Source: Spongiibacter taiwanensis
GTDB taxonomy: Bacteria; Pseudomonadota; Gammaproteobacteria; Pseudomonadales; Spongiibacteraceae
DNA: 64,000 bases
Direction of reading: 5' to 3'
NCBI RefSeq assembly: GCF_023702635.1
Contig: NZ_CP098455.1
Coordinates: forward strand, 3,596,001-3,660,000
The position numbers and the translations under genes were made by a program. A model generated the notes under the pieces. The model ran no database searches, was not told where the DNA came from, and was given only the letters and a program-made list of their open reading frames with translations. The number at the start of each line of letters is the position of its first letter. Within the stretch, counting starts at the first letter, position 1. Shown here in pieces: positions 1-9,922 of the stretch.

Positions 1-2
1 AT

Positions 3-479
3 GAAAATCGTGGTTTGCGCGCTCGCTTGCGCCGGGTGGAGCGCCCGGATGATGCTTTGTTGACGGAGGCTTTCTTTAATTTTCTGGAGTATGTTCCGCC
101 GCGCTGGGCTGAAACAGAACATCTTTACGCGAGTGCGTTGGTTGCCTGTGCCTTGGCTCAAGTAAGGCATAACCAACCTGGGAGAAGTTTTGCTGCTCAA
201 TTAGGCGGCGGTGAAGACGTTGCTGTAATGAGTGATCTCCGTTTTCGGCAGCTGATTAAAAGCCGTACCCCTGAGGAATTCTTTCGCAGGCTGATTCGGG
301 CCATTCGTATGCTCAATGGTGGTGTCAATATTCTTTCCCTTGTTGAGGGCATTCTGCGTTGGTACGACGAATATCAAACAGGTCCCGATCGCAATCCGGT
401 AAACCGGCTCAGTGTGCTATGGGCCAAGGATTATTACCTTCCATCTAACTCATCTACTACTTCAAAAGGAACTGAATAA
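3..479 (+). CDS. casB: Cascade small subunit CasB/Cse2, 5' end cut by window edge
   Basis: This is the C-terminal part of the type I-E Cascade small subunit, two copies of which line the crRNA-target complex and stabilise the displaced strand. The reading frame is open from base 3 without a convincing start. The visible N-terminal residues include an ARLRRVERPDD segment, which matches the family's RxRRxxxxD region, and roughly the first 20-40 residues of the usual 160-200 should lie to the left. A TTG at 15 is therefore not taken as the start. The stop codon overlaps the cas7e start by one base (TAATG), so the two are translationally coupled. The identification rests on weak primary-sequence similarity plus position immediately upstream of cas7e. 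Confidence 0.85.
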   Translation, partial: ENRGLRARLRRVERPDDALLTEAFFNFLEYVPPRWAETEHLYASALVACALAQVRHNQPGRSFAAQLGGGEDVAVMSDLRFRQLIKSRTPEEFFRRLIRAIRMLNGGVNILSLVEGILRWYDEYQTGPDRNPVNRLSVLWAKDYYLPSNSSTTSKGTE

Positions 480-1555
480 TGAGCCGCTTTATCCAGATAC
501 ATCTACTTACTGCATATCCTCCCGCCAATTTGAATCGTGACGATCAGGGGCGTCCAAAAACCGCCAAAATGGGTGGCGTTGATCGTTTGCGTGTTTCTTC
601 TCAAAGTTTGAAGCGCCATTGGCGTACCTCCGAATTGTTTGGGCAAGCGGTGTCTGGCCACTTGGGTACGCGTACCAAGCGACTGGGACTGGGAATTTAT
701 GATCGTCTGACTGAGGCAGGCATAAAGGATAAAAATGCGTTGACCTGGGCAGCCACCATCGCTGGAGAGTTTGGTAAGAATAAAAAGGCGGATAAGAATG
801 ATCCACTTAATGAATTGGAAATTGAACAATTAGTCCATATCGGGCCGGATGAACAGGCCCAAATAGATCAGCTGGTCGCAACACTTATTGAGGAGCAGCG
901 CGCGCCGGAAAAAGGCGAATTGGACTTGCTGCGCGAGACTACCTCTGCGGTGGATATTGCCCTGTTCGGTCGCATGCTGGCGTCAAAGCCAGCATACAAC
1001 ATTGAGGCGGCCTGCCAAGTTGCCCATGCCATTAGTGTGCATCCGGTTGTGATAGAAGATGACTACTTTACCGCTGTTGATGATCTGAATGACGGTCGGG
1101 AAGATGCGGGTTCATCGCATATTGGTGAAACAGGCTTTGCCGCGGGCTTGTTTTATTCCTACCTGTGTATCAATCGTGAACAACTTATTGAAAACCTGAA
1201 TGGGGATGCCGCGTTGGCTAACCGCGCGATCGCGGCATTGATAGAAACGGCGATTAAAGTGCCACCCTCAGGGAAGCAAAACAGCTTTGCCCATCAGGGC
1301 TACGCGAGTTATGTGCTGGCTGAGGCGGGCAATCAGCAACCGCGATCCCTTTCGGTTTCTTTCCTTAAGCCGGTGGAGGTTCGCGGCTTGATTGATAAGG
1401 ATTATCTTACCCAGGCTGTAGATGCCATTCGCCAGCAGTATCAGGGCTTTGACCAGGTGTATGGCCCTTGCGCTGATCGCCGATATGAAATTTGTGTTGG
1501 TGAGCGCCTCGGTGCCATGGGCGAGCTGCTGGACTTTGTGGGTGGAGCCGAATAG
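479..1555 (+). CDS. cas7: Cascade backbone subunit Cas7e (Cse4/CasC)
   Basis: Cas7e is the RAMP protein that polymerises along the crRNA and forms the six-subunit backbone of type I-E Cascade. The 358-residue product opens with the family's signature: MSRFIQIHLLTAYPPANLNRDD, then GRPKTAKMGGVDRLRVSSQSLKR, the conserved N-terminal block of Cse4. Later blocks such as DIALFGRMLAS and the GYASYVLAEA region also fit. Length matches the family (about 350-365 residues). The ATG overlaps the casB stop by one base, and cas5e follows after 9 bp, so the gene belongs to one transcript with its neighbours. Nothing is missing or truncated. Confidence 0.96.
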   Translation: MSRFIQIHLLTAYPPANLNRDDQGRPKTAKMGGVDRLRVSSQSLKRHWRTSELFGQAVSGHLGTRTKRLGLGIYDRLTEAGIKDKNALTWAATIAGEFGKNKKADKNDPLNELEIEQLVHIGPDEQAQIDQLVATLIEEQRAPEKGELDLLRETTSAVDIALFGRMLASKPAYNIEAACQVAHAISVHPVVIEDDYFTAVDDLNDGREDAGSSHIGETGFAAGLFYSYLCINREQLIENLNGDAALANRAIAALIETAIKVPPSGKQNSFAHQGYASYVLAEAGNQQPRSLSVSFLKPVEVRGLIDKDYLTQAVDAIRQQYQGFDQVYGPCADRRYEICVGERLGAMGELLDFVGGAE

Positions 1556-1564
1556 GAGGCGATA

Positions 1565-2338
1565 ATGGATTATCTGCTGTTTCGGCTTTACGGCCCCCTG
1601 GCCAGTTGGGGGAATATTGCCATTGGCGAATCCCGGCACAGCTTTCATGGGCCAACAAAATCTGCGGTGATGGGGCTGGTGGCGGCAGCTCTGGGTATTC
1701 GCCGTGAGGAGGAGTCCCAGCATCTGCGGTTGAATCGCGAGTATCACATGGCGTCAGCCTTGTTCAGCCAAGGCAGTTTGTTGCGGGACTACCACACGGT
1801 GCAGGCACCGGATACTGTAGGAAAATTTACCTATCGCAGTCGTCGAGATGAGTTGGTGATCGGCAAAGACCGTCTGGGTACGGTGCTTTCCAGTCGCGAA
1901 TATCGTAGCGATGCCCTGGCATGGGTGGCTTTGCGTGCAGAGGACGGGGTTCCCTATACCCTTGAGCAGATTGCAGATGGATTGCGAACGCCCATATTTA
2001 CGCTCTACCTAGGGCGTAAGTCCTGCCCGCTGGCCGCCCCGCTTGATCCACAACTTGTTGTTGCTGACGGCTTTGCAGAGGCATTTAAAAAGTATCAACC
2101 CCGTGGGATTTCTCCCGTACTGGAAAGACAGTCAGAGCGTTTTGAGCGGGATGTTCTTTGCCGTGATCAATCGGTGGAGTATTGCTGGGAGGGTAACGTT
2201 GAGGATTTTGGTAGTGAAGGGCGATTGGATAAAAGCCAATTACTCAGTGAGACACAACACGACCGCCTGAACTCCCGGAGACGCTGGCAGTATGCCCCCC
2301 GACAGATTTATCACTACCGTACCAAGGAGGGTGTGTAA
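1565..2338 (+). CDS. cas5e: Cascade subunit Cas5e (CasD)
   Basis: Cas5e is the RAMP subunit that caps the 5' handle of the crRNA in type I-E Cascade. The 257-residue protein begins MDYLLFRLYGPLASWGNIAIGE and continues with RHSFHGPTKSAVMGLVAAALGI, the typical Cas5 N-terminal fold region (PLASWG and PTKSAVxGLxAAALGI). A YHTVQAPDTV segment follows. A strong Shine-Dalgarno (AGGAGG, 1555-1560) precedes the ATG. The stop codon directly abuts the cas6e ATG with no gap, supporting tight translational coupling. Length is normal for the family. Confidence 0.95.
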   Translation: MDYLLFRLYGPLASWGNIAIGESRHSFHGPTKSAVMGLVAAALGIRREEESQHLRLNREYHMASALFSQGSLLRDYHTVQAPDTVGKFTYRSRRDELVIGKDRLGTVLSSREYRSDALAWVALRAEDGVPYTLEQIADGLRTPIFTLYLGRKSCPLAAPLDPQLVVADGFAEAFKKYQPRGISPVLERQSERFERDVLCRDQSVEYCWEGNVEDFGSEGRLDKSQLLSETQHDRLNSRRRWQYAPRQIYHYRTKEGV

Positions 2339-3232
2339 ATGTACCTTTCCCGCGTGACCTTGAAACCCGATATTGGTCAAAACTCACAGTTGGGTCGGCT
2401 TCTGCAATCCAATACCTATGGCACCCATCAACTACTCTGGGATTTGTTTGATCAGGAAAAGCGGGATTTTCTCTACCGGGAGGAAGTCGCGAAGGAGCAG
2501 TTGAAGCAGCACGCTGGAGCAAAAGGTGAGCCCGTTTACTATGTGCTTTCTGTGACAAGGCCCAGAGAAAGCACGCCGCTTTTTACTGTGGAATCCAAGG
2601 AATACCGGCCCCAATTTCAGGCTGGTCAACGCCTCTCGTTTTGCCTTACGGCCAATCCGGTCGTTACCCGCGATAAAAAGCGCTGTGACCTGGTAATGGA
2701 TGAGCAGTTGGTGTTTTTTCGCCAAGCCTGTAAAGAAATTGGGCTGTCGTGCGAGGGAAGCAAAGGCGACCTAAAAAGACGGCTAATGGAAAATCAGCGC
2801 GCATCTGCTGTGACGGACTACTTGTGCAGTTATCTAAGCCAAAGCCGGTGCTTTGCGGATGCTGTGGCGGGGCACAGTGTCGATGTTCTTCTTGGTTTGG
2901 CGACGCAGGAGGCCGTGTCTCGTCGGCTGATTCAGTGGCTGGCGCACAACCCTTCGCGGGATGGCTTGTTTTCTATTGCGGAGCAAGAGGTGGAGGATGA
3001 TGACGGTGATCGAGAGATAACGGTGCCGGTTTTTCAGTGGCAGCGTTATCGAATCCATCCACTACCGCAAAAGGATGCCTCTGCGCGAAAGCAACAGGCT
3101 CGTTTTCTTTCGGTTGATATCTCGGGGGAGTTGATTGTGAAAGACCCGGAAGGGTTTCTTACCATGATTAATAACGGGATTGGTCCGGCGAAGGCATTTG
3201 GCTGTGGCTTGATGCTAATCCGCCCGCGATGA
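2339..3232 (+). CDS. cas6e: crRNA endonuclease Cas6e (Cse3/CasE), enlarged by an internal insertion
   Basis: Cas6e cuts the pre-crRNA within each repeat and stays bound to the 3' hairpin as a Cascade subunit. The start MYLSRVTL, His30 in TYGTHQLLWDLF (position of the E. coli catalytic His20), and the C-terminal glycine-rich loop GIGPAKAFGCGL are all present. At 297 residues it is about 100 longer than E. coli Cas6e (199). The excess lies between KKRCDLVM (about residue 113-120) and FQWQRYR (about 232). It includes a helix-turn-helix-like stretch at about 124-151 (CKEIGLSCEGSKGDLKRRL) that resembles a SAP motif; this is inference. An acidic tract EDDDGD follows at about 219-224. The stop overlaps the next gene's ATG by four bases. 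Confidence 0.93.
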   Translation: MYLSRVTLKPDIGQNSQLGRLLQSNTYGTHQLLWDLFDQEKRDFLYREEVAKEQLKQHAGAKGEPVYYVLSVTRPRESTPLFTVESKEYRPQFQAGQRLSFCLTANPVVTRDKKRCDLVMDEQLVFFRQACKEIGLSCEGSKGDLKRRLMENQRASAVTDYLCSYLSQSRCFADAVAGHSVDVLLGLATQEAVSRRLIQWLAHNPSRDGLFSIAEQEVEDDDGDREITVPVFQWQRYRIHPLPQKDASARKQQARFLSVDISGELIVKDPEGFLTMINNGIGPAKAFGCGLMLIRPR

Positions 3233-4089
3233 CTCAGGAATCAACAAACCCACTCAAGGATGAGTCTATGAAAGCAAAGCTGCAGGTGCTGGAGCAGGAA
3301 ATTGCTACCACAACCAAGGATGGCGTCGAGTACATCAATATCACGGATATTGCGCGTTACAAGAATAGCGAGCGCACAGATGACTTGATTCGAAACTGGT
3401 TGAGAAATCGCAATACCATTGAGTTCCTTGGTATTTGGGAGCAACTCAATAACCCGAATTTTAAACCCGTCGAATTCGACGGGTTTAAAAAAGAGGCGGG
3501 GTTGAACAGCTTTACCCTCACGCCCAAACAGTGGGTAGAGAAAACCGGCGCCATCGGCATTTTATCCAGCCGTGGCCGCTACGGCGGGACCTTCGCTCAA
3601 AAAGACATCGCCTTCGAATTCGCCAGTTGGATCTCCGTCGAATTCAAGTTGTATCTCATTAAGGAGTTTCAACGTTTAAAAGAGCAGGAGTTTCAGCAGC
3701 TTGGCTGGGATATTCGCCGCAATCTGGCCAAGGTCAACTACCTGATTCACACCGACGCCATCAAGGAAAATCTGATCCCGGATACCTTGCTTCCCCAACA
3801 GATTAATGCAGTGTACGCCAGTGAAGCCGATCTGCTTAACGTGGCGTTGTTCGGTATTACCGCCCGCGAATGGCGTGATGCCAATCCTTCTTTAACGGGG
3901 AATATGCGTGACCACGCCAGCGTGCAACAACTGGTGTGTCTGGCCAATTTGGAATCGCTCAATGCCCATTTTATTGATCAGGGGCTGGGGCAGGCTGAGC
4001 GGGTAGTAAAGCTCAACGAGCTAGCAATCCGCCAGATGGGTATCCTGACTTCCAGTCAAAACCCGCTAGTCGAAAAGGGGGAGGAGTGA
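3229..4089 (+). CDS. KilA-N domain putative DNA-binding protein embedded in the cas operon
   Basis: This gene is not a known Cas component. Residues about 34-148 form a KilA-N domain: YINITDIARYKN, IRNWLRNRNTIEFLGIWE, GRYGGTFAQKDIAFEFASWIS and YLIKEFQRLKE are hallmark blocks of this DNA-binding fold, known from phage P1 KilA, poxvirus proteins and many bacterial orphans. Residues about 150-286 are a helical C-terminal half of unknown role. Two starts are possible: ATG 3229, which overlaps the cas6e stop (ATGA), or ATG 3268 behind an AAGGATGAG sequence. The latter gives a more usual N terminus (MKAKLQVL). A perfect 32-nt palindrome lies within the gene at 3459-3490. A 102-bp gap separates it from cas1. 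The domain call is firm; any role in CRISPR regulation is speculation. Confidence 0.88.
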   Translation: MTQESTNPLKDESMKAKLQVLEQEIATTTKDGVEYINITDIARYKNSERTDDLIRNWLRNRNTIEFLGIWEQLNNPNFKPVEFDGFKKEAGLNSFTLTPKQWVEKTGAIGILSSRGRYGGTFAQKDIAFEFASWISVEFKLYLIKEFQRLKEQEFQQLGWDIRRNLAKVNYLIHTDAIKENLIPDTLLPQQINAVYASEADLLNVALFGITAREWRDANPSLTGNMRDHASVQQLVCLANLESLNAHFIDQGLGQAERVVKLNELAIRQMGILTSSQNPLVEKGEE

Positions 4090-4191
4090 GCGAGGGACGA
4101 GCACTGCAGTTACGTCGTTGTCTGAAGGGCTCAACACGGCGGGGTTTTAATCTGGCGCGAGGTCGGTACGGACATAAAAGGAAGCTGTCCA

Positions 4192-5435
<1,244 letters not shown>

Positions 5436-5491
5436 TCGGTAGATTTTTTCATCGCCGATTTGTTCTTTAAAAACAAGCATGTAGACTTAGT
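5436..5491 (+). promoter_or_regulatory. CRISPR leader
   Basis: This AT-rich 56-bp stretch between the cas2 stop and the first repeat is the leader end, where new spacers are inserted and from which the pre-crRNA is transcribed. It contains TTGTTCTTTAAAAACAAGC, which resembles the leader-repeat junction of other I-E arrays. I could not find a good match to the IHF consensus, although IHF assists spacer integration in E. coli and both IHF subunit genes occur in this window. Part of the true leader may extend into cas2. Confidence 0.7.
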
Positions 5492-7780
5492 GTGTTCCCC
5501 ACGCAGGTGGGGATGAACCGATATGGCGGCGTTTTATGTTGCAAATCCCGAGGTGTTCCCCACGCAGGTGGGGATGAACCGCAACCAGCTAAAAATAAAC
5601 CTGTTGCCGAAATGTGTTCCCCACGCAGGTGGGGATGAACCGCAGAAAATCGACCAGCTCTTTGAACAGATTAAGTGTTCCCCACGCAGGTGGGGATGAA
5701 CCGCGTTTGACGAATGGTTTTGTGCTGGGAAGGGGTGTGTTCCCCACGCAGGTGGGGATGAACCGCAAAAACAGAGCAGTATCATCGAATTTCCCCAGTG
5801 TTCCCCACGCAGGTGGGGATGAACCGGCACTTGACGCGAAGAGAAGCAATAACAATAAGTGTTCCCCACGCAGGTGGGGATGAACCGGTATCACCGGCTT
5901 TATCCTGACAGCTTGGAGGGTGTTCCCCACGCAGGTGGGGATGAACCGCCCATTATCAGTGAGAGCCCCATATAGGAAACGTGTTCCCCACGCAGGTGGG
6001 GATGAACCGCCATATTCCCAGCAAAAACAGGAGTTGGGGAGGTGTTCCCCACGCAGGTGGGGATGAACCGTATTCGGTCATCATGCAAATTTGAATGCAT
6101 TTGTGTTCCCCACGCAGGTGGGGATGAACCGGGGGCCGACAACCCAGTATTCGAACGGGGGGCGTGTTCCCCACGCAGGTGGGGATGAACCGCGAACCAA
6201 CAATCAGCAATATCTGTGGGCGCAGTGTTCCCCACGCAGGTGGGGATGAACCGAGTATCGGCATACCTCCGCCGAATTGCTGGAGGTGTTCCCCACGCAG
6301 GTGGGGATGAACCGTGGGGCTGTCGCCTGATGGTACTGAGCCCGCTGTGTTCCCCACGCAGGTGGGGATGAACCGCGGGCGCGGCCTACACGCTGCAATT
6401 TAGCGACGTGTTCCCCACGCAGGTGGGGATGAACCGGCATGTTTGAGGCTATCGCAGCCCTGCAGGGCGTGTTCCCCACGCAGGTGGGGATGAACCGAGA
6501 TAAGCCGGTAGCGGTACGCGGTGCCGGGGGTGTTCCCCACGCAGGTGGGGATGAACCGAGTTAGACGCGATCCATGATCTTTTTGTCGAAGTGTTCCCCA
6601 CGCAGGTGGGGATGAACCGATACCGGCGCACAGTGGGCGGCATTTTGTTGGGTGTTCCCCACGCAGGTGGGGATGAACCGCAATACCAAAACAGCGCTCA
6701 ATCAGAGGTTGCGTGTTCCCCACGCAGGTGGGGATGAACCGGCTTTCGCGTCCCGCTGGTTGATAGCTTCCTGGTGTTCCCCACGCAGGTGGGGATGAAC
6801 CGGTTCCCCCACCAGTTCGCCGGGTTCCCCTCGCGTGTTCCCCACGCAGGTGGGGATGAACCGTACCGGGCGGTCGGTCGGTGGTGGTGGGGTATGTGTT
6901 CCCCACGCAGGTGGGGATGAACCGCGGCAAACATATCGACTACAGGGGCACCTGATGTGTTCCCCACGCAGGTGGGGATGAACCGCTTTCGCGTCAGCTC
7001 AGACGGGCTCAGGTCCAGTGTTCCCCACGCAGGTGGGGATGAACCGAGTTGGGCAGTGTGGTGGCAGACCGCTACTACGTGTTCCCCACGCAGGTGGGGA
7101 TGAACCGCACCTTGGCGGGGTCTTCGCGGAACGCTGCAGCGTGTTCCCCACGCAGGTGGGGATGAACCGCGCTGCAATCGGTTTCGGGCCGTGGTGGCTG
7201 GGTGTTCCCCACGCAGGTGGGGATGAACCGTCCCTACGTCTAACGCGGGCCGACCCATCCCCGTGTTCCCCACGCAGGTGGGGATGAACCGCGTTGGTGG
7301 GCAATACTGGCAATCAGGCTGCGGTGTTCCCCACGCAGGTGGGGATGAACCGCGCACATCGACTGGCTGCTAGGCCCGCACAAGGTGTTCCCCACGCAGG
7401 TGGGGATGAACCGATACCGGCGCACAGTGGGCGGCATTTTGTTGGGTGTTCCCCACGCAGGTGGGGATGAACCGCATTCCCGTCGAAACCTACACGCTAG
7501 GGATCGGTGTTCCCCACGCAGGTGGGGATGAACCGCCGGATTCCCACATTAGCCGGTGGATGCGTTCGTGTTCCCCACGCAGGTGGGGATGAACCGGTGG
7601 CATCGGTGTGGCCAGCAGATTCAGCAGCGTGTTCCCCACGCAGGTGGGGATGAACCGCTACTACATCTACGCAGACCTGAACGGTCAACGTGTTCCCCAC
7701 GCAGGTGGGGATGAACCGCCTTTGTGCTCGCCATCGCCCTGCATCAGCACCGTGTTCCCCACACAGGTGGGGATGAAAAG
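5492..7780 (+). CRISPR. Type I-E CRISPR array, 38 repeats and 37 spacers
   Basis: The 29-nt repeat starts GTGTTCCCCACGCAGG and ends TGGGGATGAACCG, with a CCCCAC/GTGGGG stem typical of the E. coli-type repeat family. I located 38 copies. Spacers are 32 nt except three of 33 nt (5704-5736, 7108-7140, 7719-7751). The last repeat, 7752-7780, is degenerate (G to A at position 12 and CC to AA near the 3' end), marking the leader-distal end and confirming the leader is at the cas2 side. Spacers 19 (6620-6651) and 32 (7414-7445) are identical. Short open frames through the array are repeat artefacts. Spacer targets could not be searched. Confidence 0.99.
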
Positions 7781-7869
7781 TTCGGGTTCAGTTTTTGACC
7801 GTTCTCGGGTCGTGACACTACGAGCGTGTGCATTAGAAACAAAATGGGCCTGTGAACCTGTCGATTTTA

Positions 7870-8643
7870 TTAATGCAATTCAAAATCATCGGCATCCAGT
7901 GCGGCCGGAAAACTCTCCCGGAACGCGGTCAGTTTGGCGCCATCCAGTTCACACTGCAGGGTGACGGCGGCATTGGCCGGGGCGCTTTGCAGGGGCTGGC
8001 CCAGATAATTCAGAACCACGCTGTCGCCGCTGTAGTCATGGCCATTGCCGTCCTGGCCAACCCGGTTCACGCCGATGGTGTAACACTGGTTTTCAATGGC
8101 CCGGGCGGGCAACAAAGTGCGCCATGCGTGAGCCCGGGCGGCGGGCCAGTTGGCGACGTAAATCAACACGTCGTAATCGCCACGGTTGCGCGAAAACACG
8201 GGAAAGCGCAGGTCGTAACACACTTGCAGACAAAAGCGCAGGCCGCGCCAGGGCACGATGACACGTTCTTGTCCGGCGTGGTAATGATGGTGCTCGGCGG
8301 CCATCCGAAACAGGTGCCGCTTGTCGTAATAGCTGACGCTGCCGTCGGGCTCGACCCAGAACATCCGGTTGAAATAGGCGTTGCCGTCGCGGACGGCGAC
8401 CGAGCCGGTGACGGCAGCGTCGAGGCGCGCCGCTTGGGATTTCATCCACGCCAGGGTGGGGCCGTCGCTGGCTTCGGCGATGGTGTCGCTGGCCATGGAA
8501 AAGCCCGTGCTAAACATCTCTGGAAGCACCACCACATCCACGTTCAAAAGGGATGCCATTTGATTGGCAAAGTAGCGATGGTTGGCGTCGGGGTCCTGCC
8601 ATGTGAGGGGCGCCTGGATGGCGCTCACCGTTACAGTCGACAT
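7870..8643 (-). CDS. Omega-amidase YafV family (carbon-nitrogen hydrolase)
   Basis: The product belongs to the nitrilase superfamily branch containing YafV/Nit2 omega-amidases, which hydrolyse alpha-ketoglutaramate and alpha-ketosuccinamate to ammonia and the keto acid. The catalytic triad is visible: Glu42 (VVLPEMFSTGF), Lys108 (YDKRHLF) and Cys142 (QVCYDLRFPVF). The 257-residue length fits the family. The ATG at 8643 is used; the open frame continues upstream but adds unrelated sequence from the neighbouring gene. It overlaps the 3' end of the upstream aminotransferase gene by 13 bp, so the two form an operon. That pairing supports the omega-amidase assignment, since the enzyme removes the product of glutamine-dependent transamination. 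Confidence 0.9.
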   Translation of the reverse strand: MSTVTVSAIQAPLTWQDPDANHRYFANQMASLLNVDVVVLPEMFSTGFSMASDTIAEASDGPTLAWMKSQAARLDAAVTGSVAVRDGNAYFNRMFWVEPDGSVSYYDKRHLFRMAAEHHHYHAGQERVIVPWRGLRFCLQVCYDLRFPVFSRNRGDYDVLIYVANWPAARAHAWRTLLPARAIENQCYTIGVNRVGQDGNGHDYSGDSVVLNYLGQPLQSAPANAAVTLQCELDGAKLTAFRESFPAALDADDFELH

Positions 8644-9779
8644 AGTTTCTCGGCAGCTTGATCTAAGGTGGCGTCTTGTTTGGCAAAACAGAATCGAATA
8701 ATGCGGCTTTGTGGTGGTGTTTGATAAAACACCGACAAGGGGATGGCGGCCACCCCAGCATGCTGAGTCAACCATTGGCAAAATTCAATGTCGCCTAGCT
8801 CACTGATTGCGCTGTAGTCAGCCAGCATGAAATAGGTTCCTGCACTGGGAAGTAATTTTAGGCGGCTGGACGCCAGCGCGGTGGCAAAGCGGTCACGCCG
8901 CTGCTGATAGAAAGCCCCGAGTTGCTCAATGTGCTGCGGCTGGTGGTTGAGCATATCGGCCAGGGCATATTGCGCCGGCGCAAAGCTGGCGAAGGTAACG
9001 TACTGATGAATTTTGCGAAATTCGGTGGTGAGCGCAGACGGCGCAACGCAGTAGCCGGTCTTCCAACCTGTGCAATGAAAGGTCTTGCCAAAGGAGGACA
9101 CGATGAAGCTGCGTTGCGCTAGAGCCTCAAAGCGGTTGGCACTTAGCCGCGGGTGATTATCAAAGACGATATGCTCGTAGACTTCGTCGCTAATCAAAAA
9201 CAGATTGTTGTCGATGACGATCTGCTGAAGCTGCAGCCAGTCGGCCTGACTAAAAACGGTCGCGCTGGGGTTGTGGGGGCTGTTCACGATGATGCAGCGG
9301 GTGCGCGGGTTGATGCTGTCCACGACCTGCTGCCAATCAGGGCGAAAATCGGGTGCCGCCAGCGGAATGTGGCGGCAGTGTCCTCCCGCTAGGGTGACCG
9401 CTGGCTCGTAACTATCGTAGGCGGGGTCGAACACGATCACTTCATCGCCCGGGTTGACCAGCGTGTGTATCGCCACGAACAGCCCTTCTGTGGCGCCGGA
9501 GGTGATGGTGATTTCCCGATCCGGGCAGACCTGCCGCTGATAACTCCGCTTGATCAATTCGGCCAATGCCTGGCGCAACTCCGCCGCGCCACTCATGGGG
9601 GGGTATTGGTTGCGGCCCGCCTGGGCGTGGCGGTTTAAATCGTCGAGCAGGCTTTGGGGCGCCGGAAAATCCGGGAAGCCCTGGGATAAATTCAGGGCAT
9701 TGTGCTCGCTCGCAAGAGCAGACATCACGCTGAAGATGGTGGTGCCCACTTGGGGGAGTTTACTGACAATCTCTGACAT
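8631..9779 (-). CDS. PLP-dependent methionine/aromatic aminotransferase, YbdL/kynurenine aminotransferase type
   Basis: This is a fold-type I class I/II aminotransferase of the YbdL/KAT/glutamine transaminase K group, which transaminates methionine and aromatic amino acids, often with glutamine as partner. Diagnostic blocks are NLSQGFPDFPAPQSLL, the substrate/PLP loop SGATEGLF, NSPHNPSATV, and SSFGKTFHCTGWKTGYCVAP with the PLP lysine. The 382-residue start at ATG 9779 (MSEIVSKLPQVG) is preferred over an upstream in-frame codon at 9809. Its stop lies inside the start of the omega-amidase gene, so they are co-expressed. The exact amino donor cannot be told from sequence. Confidence 0.9.
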   Translation of the reverse strand: MSEIVSKLPQVGTTIFSVMSALASEHNALNLSQGFPDFPAPQSLLDDLNRHAQAGRNQYPPMSGAAELRQALAELIKRSYQRQVCPDREITITSGATEGLFVAIHTLVNPGDEVIVFDPAYDSYEPAVTLAGGHCRHIPLAAPDFRPDWQQVVDSINPRTRCIIVNSPHNPSATVFSQADWLQLQQIVIDNNLFLISDEVYEHIVFDNHPRLSANRFEALAQRSFIVSSFGKTFHCTGWKTGYCVAPSALTTEFRKIHQYVTFASFAPAQYALADMLNHQPQHIEQLGAFYQQRRDRFATALASSRLKLLPSAGTYFMLADYSAISELGDIEFCQWLTQHAGVAAIPLSVFYQTPPQSRIIRFCFAKQDATLDQAAEKLCRL

Positions 9780-9922
9780 GAATTCGGGTTCTGTGGTTTG
9801 GGGCCGCAAGCTGCCATTTTGCGCAGGGCGCGGGTCAGAGTCCAGTAGCGAAGTGGCGTCGGCGAGAGTGCCACCGCGCCATCTTGTAGAGGGAGTTAAT
9901 CGATTGTGAGCGGGCGGTTGGG

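Noticed and set aside
15-60. TTG at 15 as the start of casB
   Set aside because: Would remove conserved N-terminal sequence; the gene is simply cut by the window edge.
5436-5491. IHF binding site in the CRISPR leader
   Set aside because: Best candidate matches the consensus poorly in both orientations.
5534-7964. Many 60-219 codon frames through the CRISPR array, on both strands
   Set aside because: They are translated copies of the repeat ([14 protein letters not shown] and similar) with no ribosome sites.
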